Below, one piece after another: positions 7,318 to 16,520 of a stretch of 44,029 bases of DNA. The position numbers and the translations under genes were made by a program. Origin of the DNA: Rhodobacter viridis (GTDB taxonomy: Bacteria; Pseudomonadota; Alphaproteobacteria; Rhodobacterales; Rhodobacteraceae); assembly GCF_003217355.1 (NCBI RefSeq), contig NZ_QJTK01000020.1, forward strand, positions 1 through 44,029, in the 5' to 3' direction. The notes under the pieces are model-generated. The model was given only the letters and a program-made list of their open reading frames with translations. It did no database searches and was not told where the DNA came from. How positions within the stretch are numbered: position 1 is the stretch's first letter; every line of letters begins with the position of its first letter.

Positions 7318-9788
7318 CTTTCCCCTCCCGTGCGGACGCGCCCTGATGCGGCTTGGCCGCGGGCCTTGTCAAGCCGCCGCGCCCGGGCCTCGGCGGCCGC
7401 GCGGACAAGCGAGATCAGCCGCCAGCCGCCATGCGAAAGCTTGCCAAACGGCAGGCACAGCACCGCCCCCGCGACCGCGCCCAGATGAGCCGCAAGCAAC
7501 AGCCCCATCGCGGGGGTCTCGCGCAGGGCCAGCAGCGCCAGCCCCGAGCCCGCCAGAACGGCCAGTTGCCCCCGCAAGAAACGGTCCGAACGCGTCCTTT
7601 CGGGGGTTTTCAACGGATCGGGACGCAGGGACATCATCGCCAGCCCCGCGAGCATCGCGACCCCGCCCGCCGTGCCAAGGATCACCGGCGCACTGGGCAG
7701 CGGATAGGGCGCGGGCTGGCCCGCAACATGGGCGAAAAACCCCGCGACGGTGGCAAGGAAAGTCAGCCCGAAACCGCCCGCAAGCAGGTGATGCGCCCAT
7801 CGGCGCAGGCGACCCACGGGGCCCGCACGATCCTCGCAGTCACTGAGGTTGCGCAGGGTGAACGCATCGATCAACCCGGCGCGCAGGGCGACGCGGTCCA
7901 CCGGCACCGGGCCGCGACCCGCGCGCCAAAACAGGATCAGGCGGATCAGCAAAAGAAGTGCCGCCAGCCCCATCACCGCGCCCGTCGCCCCGGCCATGAT
8001 CGGATGCGGGATCAGCGCGTAAAAGGCCCCCGGCCCGGTGTGGCGCGCAAAGACCTGCGCGAGCGGCTGGGCAAGGAGCAGCGCCAGAGGCGGCAGCGCA
8101 CAGCAGATCGCGAAGACGGCTTTCGCAGGCCCGAGCGGCTCGCGGTAATCAGCGCGGCGCAGGGCGGAAAGCGTCGCGGGCAGGTTGACCGCGAAGTCAT
8201 GCGGGGCGGCATATTGGCAATCATGCACGCAAGAGCGGCAATCGTGGCACAGATGGGCGAGATGGCGCAGATCGCCCGTGGCAAGGCTCGGGCGGCCCTG
8301 CGCGGCCGGGAAGACGGCGCAAAGCCCGGTGCAGAAGCCGCAGGTGTTGCACAGGTTGAGCGCGCGTTTCGCCTCCGCAAAGGGCTCGGTTTGGGGCGCG
8401 GGAGGGATCGGGTTTGGCGGTAAGTTGACGGGACAGGGTTTGACTTTCGACGCGAGCTTTGCCGCCTCGCGCCCGGCGATCCGGCCGAAGACGGCGGCGA
8501 TGGTGAGCCCGACGCCCGACAGATAGCCCTCGCCCAGGATCGCGCCGCAAATGTTTGTTCCGGCGGCGAAAAGTCTTGGGGCCACCGCCTCGGCAAGCCT
8601 CACGCGCGCGGTGGCGTCGAGGACAAGGCCGTAGCGGGTGAAGCCGATGCCGGGGATCATCGGGATGGCATGAAAGGGCGCGACCAGTGGCGCCATGGCG
8701 CCCGAGCGCGGCGGATCAAGCGGGCGGCTCAGCGTTGCGGCCAGCCCCGCGGGATCGATGCCGCAAAGCACGGCGAGCGCCTCGGGGGTATCGGCCGAGA
8801 CGGGCGGGCAAAGCATCGGCGGCAGTTTCTTCGCGGCCTCGGCGCCAAGGATAATCCAGGCGCGGGGATCGGGACGGGCCAGCAGCTTGCGCGCCCAGAC
8901 CGAATGGCGCTCGGGGCCTTTCACCGCGCCCTCATCGGCGAAGCGGCGGCCGTCGGCCCCCACAACGATGCCGTGCTGCATCCCGTCGACGCGGCTGACG
9001 ATGCCCGCGTCGTGAAAGGGCGCGCGCGGATCGACGGCAACGACATGGCCATCGCCCGGCTTGCCCGCCGCCTGCGCGCCTTGCGCGAGCGCGTGAAGCA
9101 GCGGGCCGCCAAGTTGCTCGCGCGTGCCACGGTTGGCGATCTGCTCCGCCCGCGCGCCGTGGGTCTGCGCGAGCCACTCCCGGTTCGCGCCGATCCCGCC
9201 CGAGGCGAGAACCAGTGCCTGCGCGGTGATCTGCTCCGCGCCGATTTTGACCGTCAGCGGGCCTTGATGCGCGGGATCGAACGCCTCGGGCGGCAGGGCC
9301 TCGACCGCGATCCCGGCGCGGATCTGTACCCCAAGCTTGCGCGCCCGGGCCAGAAGCGCGTTCGTCAGTGCCTGCCCGCCGCCGCGCAGAAAGACGGTGC
9401 GGCGGGAATAGGGCAGATTGCCCTCGGCCCAGGGTTCAAGGCGCACACCCTGCGCCAAAAGCCAGTCGGCCAGATCGCGCGAGCCGTCTGCAAGGGCCTC
9501 GGCCAGCGCGGGATCGCCCCCGCCGACGCGGAGAAGATCGCGGCGAAACTCCTCGGCCGGGTAGCTGTCGCGCTGATAGGGCGTCTCGGCGTCCGACGCC
9601 ACGCGGATGTTGCGCCCGTGCCGCGCGTTCCCGCCCAGCCGCTCGGGCGGCGCGGCGTCAAGGACAAGGACAAAGGCGCCCGCCCGCGCGGCCTCGATCG
9701 CGGCGCAAAGCCCGGCCAGCCCCGCACCGATGACGAGGACGCCAACCGAAGCGGGCAAAGGGGTCTGGGGGGCGGGCGTCAAGCTCAT
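7314..9788 (-). CDS. cobZ: CobZ, flavin/Fe-S/heme precorrin-3B synthase
   Basis: An 824-residue fusion of two TcuA/TcuB-like parts. Residues 15-445 are an FAD-dependent oxidoreductase domain with the dinucleotide motif VIGAGLAGLCAA (19-30) and a GGNARHGRN loop. Residues 480-524 hold two 4Fe-4S ferredoxin-like clusters (Cys480, 483, 486, 490 and 514, 517, 520, 524). Residues 555-815 are a membrane region of about six helices with several His suited to b-type heme. CobZ was described in R. capsulatus as functionally replacing the CobG precorrin-3B synthase, and no cobG is present here. The start at 9788 excludes an unlikely 46-residue upstream extension. It is located 40 bp after cbiO and overlaps cobB by 4 bp. 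Confidence 0.93.
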   Translation of the reverse strand: MSLTPAPQTPLPASVGVLVIGAGLAGLCAAIEAARAGAFVLVLDAAPPERLGGNARHGRNIRVASDAETPYQRDSYPAEEFRRDLLRVGGGDPALAEALADGSRDLADWLLAQGVRLEPWAEGNLPYSRRTVFLRGGGQALTNALLARARKLGVQIRAGIAVEALPPEAFDPAHQGPLTVKIGAEQITAQALVLASGGIGANREWLAQTHGARAEQIANRGTREQLGGPLLHALAQGAQAAGKPGDGHVVAVDPRAPFHDAGIVSRVDGMQHGIVVGADGRRFADEGAVKGPERHSVWARKLLARPDPRAWIILGAEAAKKLPPMLCPPVSADTPEALAVLCGIDPAGLAATLSRPLDPPRSGAMAPLVAPFHAIPMIPGIGFTRYGLVLDATARVRLAEAVAPRLFAAGTNICGAILGEGYLSGVGLTIAAVFGRIAGREAAKLASKVKPCPVNLPPNPIPPAPQTEPFAEAKRALNLCNTCGFCTGLCAVFPAAQGRPSLATGDLRHLAHLCHDCRSCVHDCQYAAPHDFAVNLPATLSALRRADYREPLGPAKAVFAICCALPPLALLLAQPLAQVFARHTGPGAFYALIPHPIMAGATGAVMGLAALLLLIRLILFWRAGRGPVPVDRVALRAGLIDAFTLRNLSDCEDRAGPVGRLRRWAHHLLAGGFGLTFLATVAGFFAHVAGQPAPYPLPSAPVILGTAGGVAMLAGLAMMSLRPDPLKTPERTRSDRFLRGQLAVLAGSGLALLALRETPAMGLLLAAHLGAVAGAVLCLPFGKLSHGGWRLISLVRAAAEARARRLDKARGQAASGRVRTGGER

Positions 9789-9828
9789 GGCACCAAGGTA
9801 ACGCAAGCCGCGGCCAAGGAAAACCGCC

Positions 9829-10671
9829 CTAGCGCCGGGTCCAGCCCGCCATCGCCGCAGAAAATTCGGCGCGGGTTTTCGGCAGGGCGGCATTCGGGTC
9901 GAGAAGGCCGCTCTCGCGTGCCGCAAGGGCCAAATCGATCAGCAACGGCGGGCGCAGGCCGACCTGTGCCAGCGTCGCGCGATCGGAGAGGATCTGACAC
10001 GCAGCCCCCTCGGCCACGACCTGACCGGCGCGAAAAAGCGCCACCCGGTCGGCCAGAGCGGCGGCAAGGTTCACGTCATGGGTCGAAAAGACCAGCGTCA
10101 TGCCGCGGTCCAGAAGCCCGCGCAGAAGCGTCAGAAGCTGCTCGGACCCGGCCTCGTCCAGCCCCGCGGTGGGCTCGTCGAGCAAGAGCACCTCGGGGCG
10201 CATCGCGACCGCGCCGGCAATCGCCACGCGCCGCTTTTGCCCGCCCGACAGCATATGCGTCGGCCGGTCGCGCAGGTCGGTTATGGAGAGCGCGGAAAGC
10301 GCCTCCTCGACCCGGGCGCGGGCCTCGGGCTCGGACAGGCCAAGGTTCAAAGGCCCGAAAGAGACATCCTCGAAGACCGTCGCGGCGAAAAGCTGATCGT
10401 CGGCGTCCTGAAGCACCAGCCCGACCCGGCGGCGCCAGTCGGTCAGGTCCTTGCGGGAATGGCCGGTAGCGGTGCCGCCCAGCAGCACCCGCCCCGCTTG
10501 CGGGCGCAAAGTGCCGTTCAGATGCAACAGCAGCGTCGATTTCCCGGCGCCATTCGGGCCAAGGATGGCGAGGCTTTCGCCCTGCGGCACAGCAAGGGAA
10601 AGGCCATCGAGCGCCCTCACGCCCCCCGGAAAACTGTAGTGCAGCGCCTCAGCGGCAAGGATCGCGGTCAC
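9829..10671 (-). CDS. cbiO: Cobalt ECF transporter ATPase CbiO
   Basis: A 280-residue ATP-binding subunit of the cobalt energy-coupling-factor transporter. Walker A is GPNGAGKST (residues 38-46), the Q-loop lies in VGLVLQDADDQLF, the ABC signature is LSGGQKRRVAIAGAVAM, and Walker B is VLLLDEPTAGLD followed by the switch His in STHD. The C-terminal 60 residues are an extension common in CbiO. It overlaps cbiQ by 4 bp (ATGA). With CbiM, CbiN and CbiQ it forms the transporter that supplies cobalt for the chelatase. Confidence 0.95.
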   Translation of the reverse strand: MTAILAAEALHYSFPGGVRALDGLSLAVPQGESLAILGPNGAGKSTLLLHLNGTLRPQAGRVLLGGTATGHSRKDLTDWRRRVGLVLQDADDQLFAATVFEDVSFGPLNLGLSEPEARARVEEALSALSITDLRDRPTHMLSGGQKRRVAIAGAVAMRPEVLLLDEPTAGLDEAGSEQLLTLLRGLLDRGMTLVFSTHDVNLAAALADRVALFRAGQVVAEGAACQILSDRATLAQVGLRPPLLIDLALAARESGLLDPNAALPKTRAEFSAAMAGWTRR

Positions 10672-11402
10672 AGGAACACTCCGGCCGCGGCGATGGCGGC
10701 TTGCAGGGTCAGGATCAGGCCAAGGATCACCGGCGAGGCCGCGGGTCGGTTCGAGAGCACCCGCATCTCGCCCTGCCAGTTGCGCGCCGCAAGCCCGGTT
10801 TCAAGGCGACGCGCACGGGCCAAAGCGCGCGGCAAAAGCGCCGCGATCACCTGCGCCGTCGAGCGCAGCCAGCGCGCGCGGGTGGCGTGGCCGAGACGAG
10901 CGCGTTGCGCGGTGGTCATCGCGGCGGCCTCCTCGGCCAGAATGAACACAAAGCGATAGGTCAGCAGCGCGATCTCGACCAGTTCGGCGGGCACCCCCCA
11001 GGCGCGCAGCCCCGAAAGCAGATCGGCGGCGGGCGTGGTGGTGGCGAGGAAGAGCAGGCAGCAGGTTGCGGCCGTCGCCCGGGCCACTAGGTCCGCGACG
11101 GCGGCGGGGCCGCCCGGGGCAAGGCCGAGGCCCTGAGGCCCGATCTGGACCAGAAGCACCAGCGCCCCGGTGGCAAGAAACCCAAGCGGCAGCACCGCGA
11201 CCGAGGCCCAGAAACGCGGCGAGACCCGGGCGCCCGCGAAGGTGAAGGCAAGGATCGCGACCGTGACCAGCACCGCCCCGGGAAAGGGCGGCAAGGTCAC
11301 GGCCAAAAGCAGAAACCCCAGTCCGATCAAGGCCTTCTCGGCCAGGGGACGATGGCGCCAATGCCCTTGCGCGGCAACCCGGTCGATCGAGGCAATGCTC
11401 AT
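10668..11402 (-). CDS. cbiQ: Cobalt ECF transporter transmembrane protein CbiQ
   Basis: A 244-residue T component of the cobalt transporter. Four or five hydrophobic helices lie between residues 25 and 160. A cytoplasmic coupling region follows (about residues 165-212) with Ala-Arg-rich helices (QRARLGHATRARWL and ARARRLETGLAARN), the feature by which T proteins dock to the ATPase. A last hydrophobic helix ends the protein. The N-terminus (IDRVAAQGHWRHRPLAEK) matches the usual CbiQ start. It overlaps cbiO by 4 bp and follows cbiN by 15 bp. Confidence 0.93.
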   Translation of the reverse strand: MSIASIDRVAAQGHWRHRPLAEKALIGLGFLLLAVTLPPFPGAVLVTVAILAFTFAGARVSPRFWASVAVLPLGFLATGALVLLVQIGPQGLGLAPGGPAAVADLVARATAATCCLLFLATTTPAADLLSGLRAWGVPAELVEIALLTYRFVFILAEEAAAMTTAQRARLGHATRARWLRSTAQVIAALLPRALARARRLETGLAARNWQGEMRVLSNRPAASPVILGLILTLQAAIAAAGVFL

Positions 11403-11417
11403 GGCCGGGTCTTTGCC

Positions 11418-11747
11418 TTACTCGGCCGGGGTCGCGACGGCGCGCGGCGCCGATTTCGACTCGGTCTTCGCCGTCTCGGCCTTGGCGCGTTCGTGGCGGC
11501 GCCCGATCACATAGCCGATGATCAGCGCGCCAAGCGCGGCCTGCGAGGCGAACAGAAGGCTTTCGATCTCGCCGCTCGGCGGTTCCCAGAGCGGCGCGGC
11601 CCAGGGGGTGAAGCCGGGCTTCGTGGCCTCGATCGCGGCCGAAGCCTGATCGTCGGTGCCCGCGAACTCGCCCGAGACGAACAGAAGCGGCAGCGCCACG
11701 AGGGCGAGCGTCGCCCCCATTAGCGCGAGGGTACGTTTGCAGACCAT
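11418..11747 (-). CDS. cbiN: Cobalt transporter accessory protein CbiN
   Basis: A 109-residue protein with two membrane helices (about residues 7-25 and 63-82) joined by a periplasmic loop of about 37 residues containing FAGTDDQASAAIE, the region known in CbiN to contact the CbiM metal site and promote loading. The C-terminal 25 residues are charged and cytoplasmic. The start codon overlaps the cbiM stop by one base (TGATG), which supports translational coupling. It is required with CbiM for the basal cobalt uptake described for R. capsulatus CbiMN. Confidence 0.93.
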   Translation of the reverse strand: MVCKRTLALMGATLALVALPLLFVSGEFAGTDDQASAAIEATKPGFTPWAAPLWEPPSGEIESLLFASQAALGALIIGYVIGRRHERAKAETAKTESKSAPRAVATPAE

Positions 11748-12409
11748 CAGCGGACCTCCCCTGTGATCGTGCGCAGATCGACGCCGCCCTTGCCAGCGAG
11801 CGCTTCCATGACGATGACGGTCAGGAAGCCCTCGGCCAGCGCCAGCGGAATTTGCGTCAGCGCGAAGATCGAGCCGAATTTCAGCGCCGAGCCCCAGAGG
11901 CCGGAGACCGGATCGGGATAGGCAAGCGCAAGCTGCACCGAGGTCATGAGATAGGTGGCGAGGTCGCCCAGAGCCGCGGCGATGAAGACGCTGACGGCGA
12001 CCGAAAGGCCGATCTTGCGGCCGAGCGTCCAAAGCCCCCAGGCAACCCAGGGCCCGACGACGGCCATCGAAAAGGCATTGGCGCCGAGCGTCGTCAGCCC
12101 GCCATGCGCCAGCAGAAGCGCCTGAAACAACAGCACGATCAGCCCCAGAACCGCCATCACCGAGGGCCCGAAGATCACCGCGCCAAGGCCGGTGCCGGTC
12201 GGGTGCGAACACGAGCCGGTCACCGAGGGGATCTTCAGCGCCGAAAGCACGAAGGCAAAGGCGCCCGAGGCCGCAAGGGTCATCCGCGCCTCGGGGCGTT
12301 CCGCGACGATACGGCGAATTTTAACAGCGCCCGCCACCACAAAGGGCGCCGAGGCGGCATACCAGAATGCGCAATGGGAAACGGGGAGATACCCCTCCAT
12401 GATGTGCAT
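11747..12409 (-). CDS. cbiM: Cobalt-binding S component CbiM
   Basis: A 220-residue substrate-specificity membrane protein. The start at 12409 gives the N-terminus MHIMEGYLP, which is diagnostic because the second-position His is a cobalt ligand in the family; an upstream in-frame ATG at 12457 would bury that residue. A second conserved His is in SCSHPTGTG (near residue 75). Six or seven hydrophobic segments follow. It is the first gene of the cbiMNQO-cobZ-cobB unit, about 75 bp downstream of a cobalamin riboswitch, so cobalt import is shut down when B12 is plentiful. Confidence 0.95.
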   Translation of the reverse strand: MHIMEGYLPVSHCAFWYAASAPFVVAGAVKIRRIVAERPEARMTLAASGAFAFVLSALKIPSVTGSCSHPTGTGLGAVIFGPSVMAVLGLIVLLFQALLLAHGGLTTLGANAFSMAVVGPWVAWGLWTLGRKIGLSVAVSVFIAAALGDLATYLMTSVQLALAYPDPVSGLWGSALKFGSIFALTQIPLALAEGFLTVIVMEALAGKGGVDLRTITGEVR

Positions 12410-12485
12410 GTTAATTCCTTCCACTGTCCCGCGTCGCTTTCGAGAGACCGGAGGCACCCCGCCCCGGGAAGGCTTGCGACGCTCG

Positions 12486-12679
12486 AGCGATGGCAGGTCT
12501 CCTGACTTGCGGGTCAGACAACTCCGGTCACCTTCCCGATCCGGGCCCCGTGGAAAAGGGGGGATCAGTGGTCTACGACCGTCGTCTCGCCGCTCACAGT
12601 TGCGGGGGCAGCCACGGATTCGGCCCCTGATGGGTAATCCTCACCGTGTTCCCTATTAATCCCGTCCAGTTGGGAACCA
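12486..12679 (-). promoter_or_regulatory. Cobalamin riboswitch upstream of cbiM
   Basis: On the minus strand the conserved B12 box AGTCAGGAGACCTGCC occupies 12507-12492. Upstream are the other class-defining elements: an AGGGAAC...GGTGAGG segment (about 12658-12635), GCCCCCGCAACTGTGA near 12615-12595, and the GACCACTG core strand at 12573-12566. A perfect TTGACA promoter places transcription start at its 5' end. The 75 nt between the B12 box and cbiM can hold the expression platform. It is expected to repress the cobalt transporter/cobZ/cobB unit when adenosylcobalamin is bound. Confidence 0.95.
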
Positions 12680-12685
12680 TCGCCG

Positions 12686-12715
12686 TCACTATCCACCGCC
12701 TGTCGGCAGTGTCAA
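12686..12715 (-). promoter_or_regulatory. Promoter for the cbiM riboswitch transcript
   Basis: Minus-strand -35 TTGACA (12715-12710), 18-bp spacer, -10 TAGTGA (12691-12686). The predicted start near 12679 coincides with the riboswitch 5' end. It lies in the 49-bp gap after the cobF stop. Confidence 0.6.
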
Positions 12716-12727
12716 GGGCGGGAAACG

Positions 12728-13495
12728 TCACGCATTGGGCAGATTGCGACGCAGCAGGTAAATGTCCATCACCCAGCCATGCCGGGCGCGCAGATCGGCC
12801 CGCGCCTGAAGGATTTGCGCCGTGACCTCGGCCACACGGCCTTTGATCAGCACCTCTTCGGGCATGGCGACACAGGCGCCCCAGAAGATCGTCAGCCCTG
12901 CGGGATCAAGGCTCTGGAACGAGCATTCGCCATCGAGCATGGCGACGACGGTGTCGGTGCCCGCGGGCCAGCCGTGATCGCGCAATTGCCGACCGGTGGT
13001 GATCTGCACCGGGGCGCCGATCTCGTTCAAGGGGATCGCATGGGCGGCGCACAGCGCCTGAATGGCGGTGATGCCGGGGATGACTTTCGTCGTGATCGGC
13101 AGGCGGGATTTCAGCCGCTCCGCGATGCGCAGGGTGCTGTCGTAAAGCGAGGGATCGCCCCAGACGAGCAGCGCCACCCTGCCATTAAGTCCTTGGCAAT
13201 GCGTGGTGATTTCCGCCATCCATGCCTCGGCGATGGCGTCGTGCCAGTCGTCCACGCCCTTGCGATAGGACGGGTTCGCGGCATCCCGCACCGGCAGTGC
13301 AAAGTCGATGACCTTCGCCGCCGGGTTCGTCAGATGCGCCGAACAGATGCCCCGCCGCAGCCCGGCCAGATCGGATTTGTCGGCGCCCTTCAAAGGGATC
13401 AGGATCAGATCGGCGGCATTAATCGCATCGATCGCCTGAAGCGTCAGATGCCGCGGATTGCCGGTGCCGATGCCGATCAGGGTCAGCTCGATCAT
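12728..13495 (-). CDS. cobF: Precorrin-6A synthase (deacetylating), CobF
   Basis: A 255-residue SAM-dependent methyltransferase that methylates C1 of precorrin-5 and releases the C20-derived acetate, an aerobic-pathway-only step. It has the family's N-terminal LTLIGIGTGNPRHLTLQAID, then LLVWGDPSLYDSTLR and KVIPGITAIQALCAAH, the SAM-binding region of corrin methyltransferases. The C-terminal part (IFWGACVAMPEEVLIKG) is distinctive for CobF. It is the last gene of the long cob operon, starting 1 bp after the cobA stop. The cbiM promoter follows its stop codon closely. Confidence 0.93.
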   Translation of the reverse strand: MIELTLIGIGTGNPRHLTLQAIDAINAADLILIPLKGADKSDLAGLRRGICSAHLTNPAAKVIDFALPVRDAANPSYRKGVDDWHDAIAEAWMAEITTHCQGLNGRVALLVWGDPSLYDSTLRIAERLKSRLPITTKVIPGITAIQALCAAHAIPLNEIGAPVQITTGRQLRDHGWPAGTDTVVAMLDGECSFQSLDPAGLTIFWGACVAMPEEVLIKGRVAEVTAQILQARADLRARHGWVMDIYLLRRNLPNA

Positions 13496-13496
13496 C

Positions 13497-14222
13497 TCAG
13501 ACCTCCGGGTCGTAAAGCGGGCCGTAGAGGATGAGCGCGGGCTTGTCCGAGCGTTCCTGGGCCAGGCTCGCCGCAAGATCGGCCACGGTCGAGCGGGTGC
13601 AGCTTTGCTCGGGGTGGCCCACGGCTTCGGCGAGCAGCGCGGGGGTGTCGGGGGCCAAGCCATGCGCGATCAGATCAGTGGCGAGCTTCGGGAAGGTGCG
13701 CTTGCCCATGAAGACGACGGTCGTCGCGCCCTTGTCTGCGAGCGCGGCCCAGTTCAGCCCCTCGGGCAGATCGCCCGTCACATCGGCGCCGGTGACGAAT
13801 TGCACGCGCCGCGCGGTCAAACGGCGCGTCAGCGGCAGCCCGGCCGCGGCCGCCGCCGCACAGGCCGAGGGCACGCCGGGGATGATTTCGTAAGGAATGC
13901 CCGCCTCGCTCAGCGCGACAAGTTCTTCTTCCAGTCGCCCGAACAGCCCCGAGTCGCCCGATTTCAGCCGCACCACCTTCAGCCCGGTCAGCGCGTGATC
14001 GACGAGTAGCTGGCTCACATGATCCTGCTTCGGCGAGGGCCGCCCGGCCCGCTTGCCGACCGCGATGAGTTCAGCCCCCTCGCGCGCATGACCCAGGATC
14101 GGCCCGGCGGAAAGGTCATCGAACAGCACCACATCGGCCTTGGCCAGCCGGTCGGCGGCCTTGAGCGTCAGCAGTTCCGGGTCGCCCGGACCCGAGGAAA
14201 CGAAGGAGACGAAGCCGCTCAT
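13497..14222 (-). CDS. cobA: Uroporphyrinogen-III C-methyltransferase (SUMT)
   Basis: A 241-residue homodimeric methyltransferase that methylates C2 and C7 of uroporphyrinogen III, making precorrin-2, the entry to the corrin branch. Motifs: [19 protein letters not shown] at the N-terminus, [46 protein letters not shown] and [20 protein letters not shown]. There is no fused CysG-type dehydrogenase/chelatase domain, so this is a dedicated SUMT. It overlaps cobM by 4 bp. The GDSGLFGR motif (usually GDPFVFGR) is slightly divergent, so an alternative corrin methyltransferase role should be borne in mind, but no better SUMT candidate is in the cluster. Confidence 0.88.
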   Translation of the reverse strand: MSGFVSFVSSGPGDPELLTLKAADRLAKADVVLFDDLSAGPILGHAREGAELIAVGKRAGRPSPKQDHVSQLLVDHALTGLKVVRLKSGDSGLFGRLEEELVALSEAGIPYEIIPGVPSACAAAAAAGLPLTRRLTARRVQFVTGADVTGDLPEGLNWAALADKGATTVVFMGKRTFPKLATDLIAHGLAPDTPALLAEAVGHPEQSCTRSTVADLAASLAQERSDKPALILYGPLYDPEV

Positions 14223-15004
14223 TCGGTGCCCTCCGGGAAGCGCGGATGAGTGCCCAAGGGGCGGTAGCGGCGGTCGTAATCGCCCGCGTAAAGGCGGGAT
14301 TCGTCGAAATCCTCGGTGGCGAGCGACCGGCCGACAAGGATCAGCGCGGTGCGCTCCATCTCGGCGCCGATGGCGGTTTGCAGGGTCGCCAAAGTTGCCC
14401 GGACAACGCGCTGATCGGGCCAGCTCGCGCGCCACACGACCGCCACCGGACACTCGGCGCCATAATGCGGCGTCAGCTTTTGCACAACATCATCAAGCAC
14501 ATGCACGGACAGGTGAATGGCCAGAACCGCACCGGTGCGGGCGAAATTCTCCAGCGTCTCGCCCTCGGGCATGGCCGAGGCCCGCCCCGAGGTGCGGGTC
14601 AGAATGACCGATTGCGCCACCCCGGGCAGCGTCAGCTCCGCCCCCAAGGTCGCGGCGGCGGCGGCAAAGGAGGGCACGCCGGGCGTCACATCATAAGGAA
14701 TGTTCAAGGCGCGCAGACGGCGCAGCTGCTCGCCCATCGCCGACCAGATCGAGAGATCGCCCGAATGCAGCCGGGCGACATCGTGCCCCGCCGCATGCGC
14801 TTCGGCGATCGTGTCGATGATGGCGTCAAGGCTCATCGGCGCGGTGTTGACGATCTTCGCGCCGGGCGGGCAATGCGCCAGCAGCGCCTCGGGCACCAGC
14901 GATCCGGCGTAAAGACAGACCGGACACGACGCGATCAGATCGCGGCCCCGGATCGTGATCAGATCCGCCGCCCCCGGCCCCGCGCCGATGAAATGCACCG
15001 TCAT
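14219..15004 (-). CDS. cobM: Precorrin-4 C11-methyltransferase
   Basis: A 261-residue SAM-dependent enzyme that methylates C11 of precorrin-4 to give precorrin-5. It begins [20 protein letters not shown], then [20 protein letters not shown] and the nearly invariant [10 protein letters not shown] segment of CobM/Cbi[17 protein letters not shown] and [15 protein letters not shown] complete the SAM site, and [12 protein letters not shown] is also typical. The start was taken at 15004, where it overlaps the cobE stop (ATGA). It is part of the tightly packed cobL-cobE-cobM-cobA-cobF block. Confidence 0.95.
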   Translation of the reverse strand: MTVHFIGAGPGAADLITIRGRDLIASCPVCLYAGSLVPEALLAHCPPGAKIVNTAPMSLDAIIDTIAEAHAAGHDVARLHSGDLSIWSAMGEQLRRLRALNIPYDVTPGVPSFAAAAATLGAELTLPGVAQSVILTRTSGRASAMPEGETLENFARTGAVLAIHLSVHVLDDVVQKLTPHYGAECPVAVVWRASWPDQRVVRATLATLQTAIGAEMERTALILVGRSLATEDFDESRLYAGDYDRRYRPLGTHPRFPEGTE

Positions 15005-15333
15005 TCGTCGTCTCCCTCCGCCACGGCAAGGACCACCCCGCCGATCACCTGTCGGGGCAGCACCAGCCGCGCCCCCTTGCCCGCCGCGACCAGCGCCGCG
15101 GCCTCTGCCACCGATCCGGTGCCTTTCAGCCCCCGGACCCGCTCCGATTGCGACGGCGTGTCCACCCCCGCAACCGTGACGCCGATCACCCGATAGTCGG
15201 GCAGAGCGGCGGCAAGCTCTTCGGCTTTTTCGCGCGCCGTGGCAAGAGCATCCACCTTTCCCACGGACGCGACGGCATGGCGCAGCGGTTTCGACCCGGC
15301 GCCAGACCGAAAACCGACACCGGCCACTTTCAT
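15001..15333 (-). CDS. cobE: CobE, CbiG C-terminal-domain protein
   Basis: A 110-residue protein matching the C-terminal domain of CbiG ([11 protein letters not shown] at the start, a mid-region [23 protein letters not shown], then a [12 protein letters not shown] helix). CobE is needed for B12 synthesis in aerobic producers but has no agreed catalytic step; a role in handling a corrin intermediate near the ring-contraction stage has been proposed for the CbiG family. It overlaps cobL and cobM by 4 bp each. An upstream in-frame ATG at 15348 exists, but the ATGA overlap favours 15333. Confidence 0.88.
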   Translation of the reverse strand: MKVAGVGFRSGAGSKPLRHAVASVGKVDALATAREKAEELAAALPDYRVIGVTVAGVDTPSQSERVRGLKGTGSVAEAAALVAAGKGARLVLPRQVIGGVVLAVAEGDDE

Positions 15334-16520
15334 CGCCGCCCGCTCCATTGCAGCTGCGGACGGCTGGGCGACCAGCCGCGCATCCGGCCGAGCGGCTGGG
15401 CCTCGGCAATGTCGATGCGCAAAAGCTGGCCGCCGTGGCGTTCGTGCAGGCGCATCAGCAGGGTCTCGCTCTCCAGCGTCACCGCATTGGCGACGATCCG
15501 CGTGCCGGGGGCGAGACGCTCCCAGAGCCAGTCGTGCAGCGCCTGCGAGCCGCCGCCACCGATGAAGACGGCATCCGGCAAAGGCAGGTCCGTCAGCGCC
15601 TCGGGGGCCGCGCCATGCACCGCCTGCATCCGGGCGCCAAACCCGTAACTGTCGATATTGGCGCGGATATTTTCGATCCGGTCGGCCCGCGGTTCGATCG
15701 TGATCGCCCGCCCGCCCGCCAAGCACCACTCGACCGAGACCGAGCCGGAGCCGCCGCCGATGTCCCACAACAGCTCGCCCGCCCGGGGCGCAAGTGCCGC
15801 AAGGGTCAGTGCCCGCATCGGCGCCTTGGTGATCTGCCCGTCATGGGCAAAGGCGGTTTCCGGCCGACCCGGCGTGGCGGAAAGACCGACCTCAGGCGCC
15901 AGATCAGCCGCGTCGAGCGCCACCGCGACCAACGCAGAAACATCCGTCAGATCATAGTTTTGCGCGGCGACGTTGCGCAGGCGCTCGGCCGGGCCACCCA
16001 GCCGTTCGGCCACCCCCATCCGCACCGCGCCATAGCCGTTCGCGCAAAGCCAGGCGGCCAGATCGCCCACCGCCGCGCCATCTCGCAGCGTCACGACAAC
16101 GCGCGCCCCGCGCACCAGCGCCGCCCGCAGCCGCCCGAACGGTGCCGCATGCAGCGCCAGCGCTGTCACCTCCTCGATGCGCCAGCCCAGCCGCGCACAC
16201 AGCAGCGCGACCGTGCCCGGCACCGGAAAGGCGCGCCAGTCTTCGGGTGCAAGCCGCTCGGCCAGCATGGACCCCGCGCCGAACCAGAACGGATCGCCCG
16301 AGGCCAGAACCACCGTCGCCCGCCCGCGGCAGTCCAGCACCGGGGCAATGTCGAAAGGCACGGGCCAGGCCCGGCCACGATCCCCCGCGCCGACCAGATC
16401 CAGATGCCGCGGCCCGCCGAAGATCACCTCGGCCTTTTCCAGCGCCTGACGGCTTGCCAAAGGCAGCCCATCAAGGCCATCTTCGCCAAGACCCACGATG
16501 CTCAACCACGGATCAGACAT
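15330..16520 (-). CDS. cobL: Precorrin-6Y C5,15-methyltransferase (decarboxylating)
   Basis: A 396-residue fusion of CbiE-like (residues 1-200) and CbiT-like (about 215-396) methyltransferases, which methylate C5 and C15 and decarboxylate the C12 acetate, giving precorrin-8X. The N-terminal half has [13 protein letters not shown] and [16 protein letters not shown]. The C-terminal half begins [17 protein letters not shown], with class I SAM motif [14 protein letters not shown] (252-265) and DAVFIGGG. Its ATG is on the complement of a CATG palindrome that also contains the cobK ATG on the other strand, so the two genes have no intergenic space and the cobL promoter, if any, lies inside cobK. 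Confidence 0.95.
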   Translation of the reverse strand: MSDPWLSIVGLGEDGLDGLPLASRQALEKAEVIFGGPRHLDLVGAGDRGRAWPVPFDIAPVLDCRGRATVVLASGDPFWFGAGSMLAERLAPEDWRAFPVPGTVALLCARLGWRIEEVTALALHAAPFGRLRAALVRGARVVVTLRDGAAVGDLAAWLCANGYGAVRMGVAERLGGPAERLRNVAAQNYDLTDVSALVAVALDAADLAPEVGLSATPGRPETAFAHDGQITKAPMRALTLAALAPRAGELLWDIGGGSGSVSVEWCLAGGRAITIEPRADRIENIRANIDSYGFGARMQAVHGAAPEALTDLPLPDAVFIGGGGSQALHDWLWERLAPGTRIVANAVTLESETLLMRLHERHGGQLLRIDIAEAQPLGRMRGWSPSRPQLQWSGRR

